64,000 nucleotides of DNA, taken from the NCBI GenBank assembly GCA_008360955.1, contig LUCM01007456.1, positions 62,001 to 126,000 on the forward strand, written 5' to 3'. Shown piece after piece: positions 39,911-51,270 of the stretch; the stretch's first letter is position 1, and each line of letters starts with the position of its first letter. The notes beneath the pieces are model-generated. The model saw only the letters and a list, made by a program, of their open reading frames with translations, had not been told where the DNA came from and ran no database searches. The DNA comes from Fasciolopsis buskii. Lineage: Eukaryota > Platyhelminthes > Trematoda > Plagiorchiida > Fasciolidae. A program made the position numbers and the translations under genes.

Positions 39911-42900
39911 CTGCGAAAGTTTTTTAAAACAAAATCGGGCGTAACAAGTATATTGAGTAATAACGGCCAAAATTTGTTATGAACACATTTATTAGCGAAA
40001 TTCTCATTCTCAAGAAGCAGTTTGTATACTGACTTAATATTTGAATCCAACACTGATTGATCTAACAGTCTTCATGTGGTGACAATGAAAATGGACAGAC
40101 AAACCATCTGATACGCCTATCATTGTAACATTATTCACCAGTAACGTTTCCTTCTTCTGGGTTTCCGGATCTTTTTTCGTGACTTTGTAGGGTAGGAGGT
40201 TAAATGTCCTAGGCTGTCCAAAAAGAGATTAGTTTTCATTTAAGTCTACACGGAAAAATCCGTGGAAGCGAATGTTTTAAAGTGGATTGAATGGAAGAAA
40301 ACGTCTGCTCCACTGTGTCACCGGGAATATTGAATCAACTCTGCCTCTCGGTCGCCATCACTCGTTCCAGCCAACTGAAATGAAAATAGCTTGTTCTACC
40401 AGACAGCAACATATGCTTTATTAGTCAAAATCCATTCGCTTATGTTGGTCTTCTAGCAATGACACTCACTGACCGATTCTTCTGCTAGGTAGTTTTTCCC
40501 AACGGTATTCACTGACTTTCTCATGTGGTGCCTTCGCTTGGATTATCAACTGACGCAACCATTGCTACGTCTCCTCAGCTGCATTAATCTCTAACGAGGA
40601 TAACGGTCATAACGAATCAATACATACTAAACTAAAAATGATGAACTACCCAGGAAACTTCATCTTCAGTGACTGCACTTATTGGTAATCCTTACCGTTT
40701 CATAAGTAACTTTGATACTTGATTACGACGTAATTTTTTTTAAATTAATTCATTTTGGGTCCCCTAAACCCGAGTTGTCACTCGGTTGTCCATTTTTTAT
40801 CCGCAGCTGCACAAACGAGATATTATGACGAACAACCAACGAAACATATGACTTTTCGAGGGTAACGTGCAGAAAATCGGTAAGATCCCATTAGCTTGAA
40901 CTCAGTTTGACCTGTTTCTCACGTTCCCAATCCGCTGCCTCAACAGCTTGTTAGTACAAGTTGTGCACCTGATACCGAGTTCTCACCCGTTCGATGTCGA
41001 CCAGAATTTCGCAGTTTGTCGGCAAGGAATCTGTCAGATATGAAGAATGGGTTTGACCCATTTAGAAACTTATACAGACTCTAATAATGAGATCAGAATG
41101 CTGCCCAATGTGCTTGAAAACTTTGGGTGTGTAATTCTTTCTTACAAACTTTTGCGAATTCGCTTTTTAATATTTACTAATTCCTTAGTCACAAGAACAG
41201 TATGAAGACCATAAGTTTAAACAAACTCTGTGTCTGATACGTTCACTCGTTTTTAGGGTGTTAATCAACCTTTTTCCAGCCACGGACAGACATCTTGAGC
41301 GCACTATTTCTCGAGGCTTTGGGAATTAAGAAGCTGGTTTTAGGGGTTTGGTTTACCAATCTCTCGTTGTTAAACTGAACTTAGACGCTCTAAACCAGAC
41401 TGAATCAATCAACACAAAACTCCCATGACTTTATTCCAATAATAATTTTGACGACCATACCGGGGCAATCTAAGACGAAAGACGGCATATTTTTGATGTT
41501 CTTTTGGGTAGTGCGACCCCACACTGGGTTGTTGAAATAATCCATCCCGAGTTGGATGTACGAAGTAATTTTTAATAAGCTTTCAGGTGCTGAACCCCCC
41601 GTAGTGCATCTTAAGGTAATTTAGCCTGTGCCCCTTGGCAGTGGAATTTATGGTCCCGATGAATTTGTCGCCCTTCGAATTTGATGAAGAAATACGTGAT
41701 ATCGTGAGCAGTGTACTGTTTTTCAGAGATGTTAAGTACCATGTAGACTGTTCGGTTGTTTGACTGTGGACTGATGGCAGTGACTCTTCAACTGAGGACC
41801 ACCAACTCACAACATTTCACATAGCTGTCTGAAGTAAGTTATGTTGACCATTTGAGTCTCAGAACTATCTAGTCATTGTTGATCGAATGAAGTATGGTCG
41901 GCAGAATATGATTGAGGGGGGAAAAATATTCGTACAAGAAGAGTTGACGTTCGTAGTAAACGTTGATAACGCCTCAAGCACGAGAAGTGACCACACGAGT
42001 CATATCAAACCTTCCTCCTGCTTTTTATTCCTTCACGACGATTTTCTCTTCTCTGTCCCGATAAAGCATTGCACGATCAGTTAAAATCCATGCATAGGTA
42101 ATATCCATGCATTACCATTGTATGTGCTGCAACATCTGAGCTATGAACTCGCGTCCAGCGGTTTCGAAAACAGCGTGGATGTATCAAATTAGATACCAAT
42201 TTGAATTACACAAGCTCTTGAAGTCCGTCGTAGTGCACTTTCACAGTTGCAATTCCTGAGAAATTCAATCCTTTCGGTTTGGTTTTGTGAATAACAGAAT
42301 GGACCAATCCGGATGCGAACGGATGCTGGATCGAATCTAACCAATGTCCCGGATTCTTAAATTCTGATCTATTCATCATATGTTCAGATGTCTACGATGA
42401 ACCCACAATTGTAATTAAGACTTTAAATACTGCGTACGATAAATATAGTACTAGGGAGGGGGTGAACTTTCCCGCAGAGGGTAAGTGAGAATGCAGATGA
42501 GTTTGAATGTTTGACAAACTTGAGAAAACACTGAGAACTGCGGATGCGGTTCTTTTGGTCAAAATTTTGTTGAGTTACCGCTCCAGACATAATAAGCGCA
42601 AAGAAACACTAGTAAACATAAACCGCAGTAGGCCATCTTTTGAAAAAAGGCTTTTTTCGGTAAGAGTGCAAAACAAGTTTTCTAAAACTTCAAATTTGCA
42701 TCCGATGTACATATCTCCTTGCACAAATGAGAATCTATTTGGTTTTTACAAATATCCAGTTAACAGTACTTCATTGTAGTATTATACCAATGAGCTTTGA
42801 ATTACCAGTCTAATTCCATTAAAACGAATATCTGTTCCTGGCTGTGTCCTATCTTACAGCACGGTTTAATATTCATGAATCAAACACCCGGTGAAAGGCG

Positions 42901-43062
42901 GCAATCCTGATTCTATGAAGAGTGGCTGCAATATTTTCTATAGAAACAAGAACAGGTAAATTTAGCTTTTGGATTTAATTATGCATAACGTCCAAGGGAA
43001 TTTATGAGAAAGTAGCAGATGTTGGAAAATATTTCAATCATTTGATCAATCACTCAAATGGT

Positions 43063-43123
43063 CCATCTATCTTTCTTTCTGTCTCTATCTTCCTATCTAC
43101 CTATCTGTCTGTTTGTCTATCTT
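43063..43123. repeat. Imperfect (CTAT)n/(CTGT)n microsatellite
   Basis: Pyrimidine-rich tetranucleotide repeat mixing CTAT, CTTT and CTGT units in otp intron 1. Confidence 0.8.
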
Positions 43124-45003
43124 TATGCCAACGTGACTACCCGATTGCCTTCTTAAATTTCCTCAGGAATTCGTTGTAATTCTAGGTAAAACAGGCTAGG
43201 AAACGTTGTGTACTGAAGGACAGTCTCTGGTTTTTGTTCTTTGAAAATCTAAAAACCAATTTTGTCGAACGATATCATACAGGAATGAGGTTGGCAATGA
43301 GTGTAAAAAATTTCGGTCGGCCTGTGGTATGTTATACAGAAATTCATAGTGAGCCAATACTTTGGCTTGTCAATAGAATTAAAAGTCAACCGACTTATTG
43401 TTTATTACGGATGTCCTTTATCAAGGCACTCTTCAGCTAAATGCATGCAACGAACGTGCTCCGTTACTGGTTACAAAGTACATTTCGAAACAGGTTATTT
43501 CAGATCTTAGTTTCATCCGCTGAGATGTGTACATATAATCAGTTATTATCATACCGAAAGACCTGTAGCGGAACATACTGTGTGGTCGGAAGCCCGGATA
43601 CCAGTCGCGTTCTGTAGTGCTGTAAGTCAGCCTAAAATATGAAGCACCATATCTGTCTTGTCTCCAAACACAAAATAATTTCCAGGAATTAACCTAGCGC
43701 GATTACACAATTTTGAGTATTGATCCACATAGACAGCTTCACGACCGGTGTTTGGTAAAACTCTCATGGTCAGAGTATTCTACGGTGACGAGCAAGATAG
43801 AAAATTATCCGTATCGTTAAAACTCAAGAACAAGAAACGTGTGGGCCGTTAGTTGAATGGAAAAACTACCCATGCACTTAGAAATTTTTGTCACTAGCTT
43901 GGAAATTTGTTAGATTTTAGCTGATACTCAAATATACGTACATATTTTACTCCATATACTCGTACATCTATAAGTTTGCTGAATGATTTCCGTTTTTTGG
44001 TAGACCATATCCAGTTAGTTGTGTGACCTGGGATTAACTTATACTCTGTTATTTTGTTCGCCGGAATTTTGTTCCCACGTTGTGTTGAGAAAGAGCAATC
44101 TCTTCCTCCTTCATTATTTGCCTCAACCGTTCTCTTCAATTCTTATGTAGGACAAAGTGAATTTAGTGAGAGAAATTCGATGAGTCTTTTCTCCGCCAAA
44201 AATCGGTCTCGTAAGCCAGGATCGAGTTCTGGATAAGTCACCAGAAACATTGGAAACTGCCTTATTGAAAAAATGCTTTAAAATAGTGCACTTAAGGCAT
44301 ACATGGTTTCATTCACCGAAAGTCCTGTGGACTGGAAACAGAATGGTCTGTATCTACAAAAGAGACCTGGTGGACGGAAATATTATTCTGCCTCCAAATA
44401 GCTGTCCTTGAATAGATACACTGATGTTGGATTCTAGCTATACATAGAATATGCCAATGCCGATAAGGAAAATGCAAGACTGGACGTTTAGTCGTCTTTG
44501 AAATGTCGAAATGTAGACCCACGTGATAGAAGCGTTGTGTAAATCCCGCTAACTGTCCTCTAAGGTCATGCACCTTATTAGGTTTTCGTTGTCACTGTCA
44601 TTTTTATGATTCCAGACAATTGTATATTCATGTGCGTATAAGCCATTCAGTTCCGGCCATTGCTCATAGGAGAAACAGTTGGCTTTGGGTCAATCAGTCA
44701 TCCAGGTCGATGTGTTTTCAACGAAGTCCAAAGTTGTGTTTCTGAGAGGTGCCGTTACAGAAGCACCACATGCAACACGCCTTTGCGCCTAAATTTACTC
44801 ATGGTTCCATCTTTGTGTATACTGTCTTTCAACCAGCCCCCTAGGTTCCCTTAACTCATTACGCCACTATTGCTGACCACGTATCCCGATCTCCTCGTCT
44901 TGTTTTGGACGGACGGAGGTCAAACTTGAATTCCTATATGGTTTCCCTGCTGGCCTGAGATGCGCGCTGCTGTATCCTTGTTGACAATAGGGGGAACTAA
45001 TTC

Positions 45004-45245
45004 CTCAACCGTGAGTGGTTAAGTGGAATAGGCGTCTGTCAGCATAAAGGTCAGGGGCTCAGATCCCAGATCGGCCTCCCGGCTCGTTACTACATCTGAC
45101 CTAGTGAGAACTTATGTGGTCCTATGACACTAGGTTTCAGGGTCACGATTGCCGGCCCTTCTCCTTCCGTGCAGTAGACCCTGGTGACTGTAGGGCAGGT
45201 CCCTTCCACTGCACTCATGCTTCAAGCATGCCAAAAAAGAAGGGT
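45004..45245 (+). repeat. SINE-like repeat, family C, copy 2 (tRNA-Ser/Leu-like head)
   Basis: The head GAGTGGTTAAGTGG followed by GGCTCAGATCCC resembles the A and B boxes of a class II (Ser/Leu) tRNA. The body ends in CACTCATGCTTCAAGCATGCC and an A-rich tail. The 3' half matches 38860-39030. It is too degenerate to be a functional tRNA. Confidence 0.6.
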
Positions 45246-45744
45246 TCTTCATTATTCTGAAAGTCGCAGTCAAATCACCACGCATGAGAGATAAATGTGC
45301 AATTCATTCAGTCATTTTTCGCAACTTTTGCCAGCGACGAACCATCGTATTAGTAGTCAGCTTTCTGTAATTTTTATCTTTCTGTAAGTGCAACTACCGG
45401 GATTGCTCCTAATACTCTTAGTGTGACCTTAAAACGTCTGCGCATGATGGTCCGAACTCTTCTGTTTCTGTAGGGGAAATAAACGTTCTGAGTCCAAATT
45501 ACTCTAACTTAGCCTAAGCCATTTAGCTGGGGCTTAAAATCTTTGGATATCATTGTTTCTGTAACCTTGGCTTATGATGGCATTGTGACATCTTCGGTCT
45601 GATATGCTCCTTCAGCCGTAAATGTCAGCCTCTGGCACTTGGCCGAGTTCACTGGAAGTTCATGCTTTGACAGTTTTCATATCTACAACTGATGCTTTCA
45701 CGTCATCAGCGAAATGACAGTATATTTTCTGTTTGCTCCTCGCT

Positions 45745-45920
45745 AAGTCTTTGACCAGTAATGATAAAGCTGTAAAGGTCGTAGCCTCTCAACCGGAAGG
45801 TTGGAGGTTCGGATTCCACCTACGTTCGATTTCCCCACTGGCCAGCCCTCTGTTGGCCGTGAATCCCTTCCTGAAATTGATGAACATAATTTCACTAATA
45901 AAGAAAGTAAAAGTTATAAG
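45745..45920 (+). repeat. tRNA-derived SINE, family B, copy 1
   Basis: The tRNA-like head has B-box-like GAGGTTCGGATTCCACC, preceded by AACCGGAAGGTT, which can fold as an anticodon-type or variable arm. The body TGTTGGCCGTGAATCCC then CTTCCTGAA leads into a tail of AATAAAGAAAGTAAAAG. The same body and tail occur at 53815-53925 and, inverted, at 63813-63950. It directly abuts the LINE fragment at 45905. Confidence 0.7.
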
Positions 45921-46320
45921 GTGAAAAGAATATATTGATAAAAGTGGGTCCTATTGCTGCGCCTAGTGGAACAACACATGGCATGTCATCTAATCTAATT
46001 TATCGTACAACCTATGACTCTTGTTCTAAACCTTTCCCGAAGAACGTGGTTACTCAGGTATTCCCTTTCTTTTGTGATTTCCGATATTTTCATTTTGTGA
46101 ATCAGATATCTGTGGTCAACTAAAACAAAACCCTTGGTGAAGTCCATGCAGAAAACTCCGACCCCTTAGCAGTCCTCTAATCTCATCCAGGAAAAGCGGA
46201 ACTGATGTGGGACAAGAATTCCTTATTGTGAATCCGTGCTGCATGTCTGTTTCACTAGGTACTTGCAAATCTGCTACCTGATTATCCTTTCTAGACGTTT
46301 GTTTAGCACGAAAGTCAAAT
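45905..46320 (-). pseudogene. Degenerate non-LTR retrotransposon reverse transcriptase fragment
   Basis: Across the three - strand frames the order of reverse-transcriptase blocks is preserved: RLERIIR (near 46300), then TDMQHGF and FLDEI (near 46240-46180), then VFCMDFTKGFVLVDHRYLIHK (near 46160-46100, the first half of the palm), then VPLGAAIGPTFIN (near 45950). These match the LINE patterns LERIIR, QHGF, DFxKAFDxVxH and GVPQGSxxGP. Frameshifts and in-frame stops separate the blocks, so it is dead. The family is probably CR1/Jockey-like, which I cannot confirm. The YxDD block is not visible because the fragment ends into the SINE at 45745-45920. Confidence 0.75.
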
Positions 46321-48222
46321 TCACCAATCTGCAGTTTTTCAATCTTGGGCGTAGGAGGATGCAAACTAAATGCTGTTGGTTATAGAGATCAATAATTCAT
46401 TGTTTGATGTAATTAGTTTTGGCAGTTGTGGACGTCTGCAGTTGAAGGCATTTCTACTGATCTGCATTACTCAATCACGATCGATAGATTTTGTGTCACC
46501 TAATTAACTTCTGATACAATTCAGCGGGCGGAACCGGTCATTCCTAGCTGGAGATTTTGGCTTTAGGCCTGGTATAAACCTAGTTCAAATGCAAGATATG
46601 TTTAACTTTAACGAGACTTGAACCCAAAAATGAATACTGTCTACACTAATACCACCTATGCTCTGCTAGCTAGGCCGAGAGTTCGGACCAAGGAGTTTTC
46701 GGACATCCAACTTATGGATAATGGATTCCACAAGTACACAGTATTCTTTATGGTAAAATTTCCATAATCTGAAAACCTCTTTGTGTATCAATTATCATGT
46801 ACCAGGAGAAAAACACGGGAGGACTGATCATGAAACTACATTCGCGTAGTTCTGATCAACTTTGAATTGAGCGCCACATGCTGCATCAAGTTCAATGGAT
46901 GGTATCTGAGACTTTTATCACCGTCAAGTCCTCCGTGAACCACTCCAGGATAACAGCACATCAGCGGAAATTAACTGACGACCAGAACTATTTGAAATAC
47001 AGTTCAAAGTGTTCACCAAGACGAAAATGAAATGAAGGTACATCAGGGAACCAAAGTGCCAAATGTGATATTCACACTGGTCTTCCGAAGTTCCAGTTTC
47101 TTCGATCAACGATTGTCAAGGCAAATCCTACTGGTGAGGATTAACATAATACAAATTTCTTCGCTATTGGACCATATGGTCAGGTTTTTCTGGAGACCAT
47201 TCAGGCTTCCTCTTTCCCTTTTCTCACTATTTCTATTTGATTATGTAGATTAACTGGAAATGATTTAGACCGCATAGTTCTGTTCACTTTAGCTTTCATC
47301 GCAATATGATCAGTGCACAATTGTTGAGGATTTTCTCAGCCGCATCCGTTGGGAGCTTTGGAAACCTGCTGTTTTGGCTCCATTTTTTGCATGAAAATCG
47401 TAGTAATTACTGTATCTGACGCACGACTGTTCTCCCGTAAAGCAGTTTTGTTCGTTCCCTTGTACCCCCATTGTTTCTACTTGTCCCATGACCGTGATGA
47501 ATATTTGTTCTCAAATCTTCTTGCCTATTTAAGAAAAATTCAGATGTAATAAAGAATTGCCTTCGTCCAATAATTTGTTGACCAAATGGTTATTTCCTCT
47601 AATTCACCCATATTTCCCTTCTTAGACCAAGGTTTTAATCTATTTGACACTGGTAATCCAAGAGAGACCCCCGTACGAGTGATATCACTTTTGGGGAATT
47701 GGGTGAATGCTTATACAAGTTATTTATTTTGGTGGATGATCATGCACCGAGTCTGAGACGCTGAGGAAACTAGTTTGTTAAGTTTGTCTCTTCATATGAA
47801 GCAAAATTTTCTATTGACTGTTCCATTTAGACGGTCCAAAAATAATCCAGCATCCGTTTGCCTTGAATCTCGTTTTCTCCCTGCATTCGATTCTGATTTA
47901 TTTATCAACTTAACGGGAAGCAAAATGAAACCAAAGCATAAATAGAATTCTCTGTAACGTACACAATTGCCTTGACACATTGATTGATTTTGTCTGGTTA
48001 ACATGACATCCACTGGGGTTGTTAGCATTTTTAATCACGGAAACGACTGAGCTTCGAGCTACCGCGACAGTCCAATCGATTTTATTTCACCAAACAATTT
48101 ATCAAGCGTCCTCTTCATTCCACGATACGGAAGTTGAATTTTTCAATTAATCATTTTAATTCTCATATGATGAAAAAAACTGTGTGTATTGTGTTGGTAT
48201 GGGACTCAAGGCCAATTTTAGG

Positions 48223-48440
48223 TTGCCTAGTGGTAAAGTAACCAACTGCGGGCCGTTTCGAATCTAACATTCACGTGCAAGCACCAGGACGTTATCAGTC
48301 TGGGCCCCGTCATCCGTAAGCTAGTAGACACAATCCCGTAAGGGCGAATTTGGGTTCACACACAGTAATTGAGCCCAAATCAGGAACTGGGCGGCTTCAG
48401 AGCCATTCAGAGGATTCCCCTCCCAGGATAAACTGAGTCA
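48223..48440 (+). repeat. Possible tRNA-like SINE
   Basis: GGTTGCCTAGTGGTAAAG resembles a tRNA A-box region, and CGGGCCGTTTCGAATCTAAC a weak B box. A GC-richer tail ends near CCTCCCAGGATAAACTGAG. No second copy was found in the window. Confidence 0.35.
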
Positions 48441-48513
48441 GCTGCGTACAACAAAATAACCGGTATACACTGACTTACACATAGTCCCATAAAATTAATT
48501 CTTGGCAGTGAAA

Positions 48514-49859
48514 CACATATTGCTATTGGCTACTCTGATGTTTAGTGGCTTCTGATTAGCATTTAGAAGCTTCTTTTTGTTTATGGCAATGATGAAGTCG
48601 TTATTGACCAGCTTCACACTATTATCCCAAGTCACGTAACTGAGTTGAACAATTCACACGTGATATTCTCGGTTATCGTGTGCGTTCTCCAAGCATGTGT
48701 CAAACCAGAAAATCCCTTCCAAGAACATCCAGAGGCCACTGAATGCTTCCTAGAGCCAAAAATGGCAGGCAAGTTACGTTCAAATGATGGAAAAATCCAT
48801 ATTTGTACGGTTATTACCAACACAGTTCGCGCTATTGTTCAGTCGACTATAAAGGCACTGTGCTAGAAAGGATAAAGTAATTAATAAATAATAAGTTCCT
48901 ACGTACACCTACAGGAGCTGACCATTCCAGGTCAGACGGATATCTGACCAACTAGTTATTTGCTGCATGAGCTCCAGATGGTGAATATTCAGTAATACAT
49001 AGGAACTGGTGAACATTTTAAAGAAAATGCTGTAGCAAATGGAACGTTAGCTTTGAGAATTGCATAAGGAAGACCAAATGCTTTTTACTTTCGTTCCCAG
49101 TATTCGCTAGACTCATTTGAAGCGGGCAAGGTACGGCTCCTACAGGGGACCGACAGGCAGATGTGCGAGGATAAATAAGTCTTTGTTTGTAGTACGCGAA
49201 CGAACAGGAGAAAGTCGGAAGAATTTCTTTCGAAGATGATAGGGCTTGATGTTTCAGAAACCCGTAAGGTTTTTGCTCTTTTTTTACCGCTAAAATACTA
49301 CCTTATCTAGAAAAACAACACAAAGTGTACCAATTGCACGATTGCTTTGACGACGTATACATTCGAGTGCAGCCTTCATCTGGCAACTTCATAGTGATAA
49401 CAGAAAAAAGTTATAGCTACTGTTAAATAGGCAAGTAAAGGGGAATAGAAATAATTCATCATGTGATATCATCACTCAAATCACCATAAAGAAACCATGG
49501 AAGCACTGTACAGCTGTTTCATCCTTGTTAGGAATCATCAGCAGTGCATATCCACCGCGCCCGAACTGGGACACGAACCCGGCTACCTGCAGAGAAGTCA
49601 TCTATCAGTAGGGGTCGATCGCTTTGAGCTAGCGGACAGTAACCGTGCAAATCAGTGACGGATAGGTGAAAAGTCATCATGTGGTGAAGTTCAACAAACC
49701 GTTCAGAGCCTACCCGGTAGCGTAATGGCTAAGGCGTTCTGCTCAGAATCAATCGTCCCGGGTTCGCGTCTCAGTTCGGGCGCGGTGGATATGCACTGTT
49801 GATGATTCCTAATAAGGATGAAACAGCTGTACAGTGCTTCCATGGTTTCTTTATGGTGA
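48514..49859. repeat. Exact direct duplication D2, left copy
   Basis: 1346 bp repeated at 49861-51206 with constant offset 1347 and no difference that I could see. It ends at the single N (49860). It contains a 73-codon open frame of no recognisable function and the first foldback SINE structure. Confidence 0.92.
49451..49859. repeat. Foldback arrangement of family A repeat, copy 1
   Basis: The left arm (49451-49582) is the reverse complement of the right arm (49758-49859, continuing beyond the N only in the second copy). Arms agree at about 94% by eye. The loop, 49583-49757, contains the tRNA-like head (TAGCGTAATGGCTAAGG) and the same 130-bp leader found at 5760-5933. The left arm stops exactly at the B-box-like GAACCCGG, where the leader resumes, so two head-to-head copies have fused with loss of one head. 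Confidence 0.75.
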
Positions 49860-49860
49860 N
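49860..49860. other. Assembly gap (1 N)
   Basis: A single N at the exact junction of the two 1346-bp copies. Confidence 0.95.
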
Positions 49861-51206
49861 CACATATTGCTATTGGCTACTCTGATGTTTAGTGGCTTCT
49901 GATTAGCATTTAGAAGCTTCTTTTTGTTTATGGCAATGATGAAGTCGTTATTGACCAGCTTCACACTATTATCCCAAGTCACGTAACTGAGTTGAACAAT
50001 TCACACGTGATATTCTCGGTTATCGTGTGCGTTCTCCAAGCATGTGTCAAACCAGAAAATCCCTTCCAAGAACATCCAGAGGCCACTGAATGCTTCCTAG
50101 AGCCAAAAATGGCAGGCAAGTTACGTTCAAATGATGGAAAAATCCATATTTGTACGGTTATTACCAACACAGTTCGCGCTATTGTTCAGTCGACTATAAA
50201 GGCACTGTGCTAGAAAGGATAAAGTAATTAATAAATAATAAGTTCCTACGTACACCTACAGGAGCTGACCATTCCAGGTCAGACGGATATCTGACCAACT
50301 AGTTATTTGCTGCATGAGCTCCAGATGGTGAATATTCAGTAATACATAGGAACTGGTGAACATTTTAAAGAAAATGCTGTAGCAAATGGAACGTTAGCTT
50401 TGAGAATTGCATAAGGAAGACCAAATGCTTTTTACTTTCGTTCCCAGTATTCGCTAGACTCATTTGAAGCGGGCAAGGTACGGCTCCTACAGGGGACCGA
50501 CAGGCAGATGTGCGAGGATAAATAAGTCTTTGTTTGTAGTACGCGAACGAACAGGAGAAAGTCGGAAGAATTTCTTTCGAAGATGATAGGGCTTGATGTT
50601 TCAGAAACCCGTAAGGTTTTTGCTCTTTTTTTACCGCTAAAATACTACCTTATCTAGAAAAACAACACAAAGTGTACCAATTGCACGATTGCTTTGACGA
50701 CGTATACATTCGAGTGCAGCCTTCATCTGGCAACTTCATAGTGATAACAGAAAAAAGTTATAGCTACTGTTAAATAGGCAAGTAAAGGGGAATAGAAATA
50801 ATTCATCATGTGATATCATCACTCAAATCACCATAAAGAAACCATGGAAGCACTGTACAGCTGTTTCATCCTTGTTAGGAATCATCAGCAGTGCATATCC
50901 ACCGCGCCCGAACTGGGACACGAACCCGGCTACCTGCAGAGAAGTCATCTATCAGTAGGGGTCGATCGCTTTGAGCTAGCGGACAGTAACCGTGCAAATC
51001 AGTGACGGATAGGTGAAAAGTCATCATGTGGTGAAGTTCAACAAACCGTTCAGAGCCTACCCGGTAGCGTAATGGCTAAGGCGTTCTGCTCAGAATCAAT
51101 CGTCCCGGGTTCGCGTCTCAGTTCGGGCGCGGTGGATATGCACTGTTGATGATTCCTAATAAGGATGAAACAGCTGTACAGTGCTTCCATGGTTTCTTTA
51201 TGGTGA
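49861..51206. repeat. Exact direct duplication D2, right copy
   Basis: Second copy of 48514-49859. Unlike the left copy it runs on into unique sequence (GTTGAGCGATGATATC), which completes the SINE tail. Confidence 0.92.
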
Positions 51207-51270
51207 GTTGAGCGATGATATCACACGGTGAATTATTTCATGAAAACATTCAATCCCTTACTGCTAACAT
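50798..51270. repeat. Foldback arrangement of family A repeat, copy 2 (complete)
   Basis: The same structure as 49451-49859, but with the right arm complete: 50798-50929 against 51105-51242. Beyond the arm, GAAAACATTCAATCCC resembles the flank at 5570-5606. A transcript could form a hairpin of about 130 bp. Confidence 0.75.

Noticed and set aside
49700..49775. Functional tRNA gene
   Set aside because: A and B boxes are present but no closed acceptor stem or complete cloverleaf can be drawn, and the same sequence recurs in repeats.
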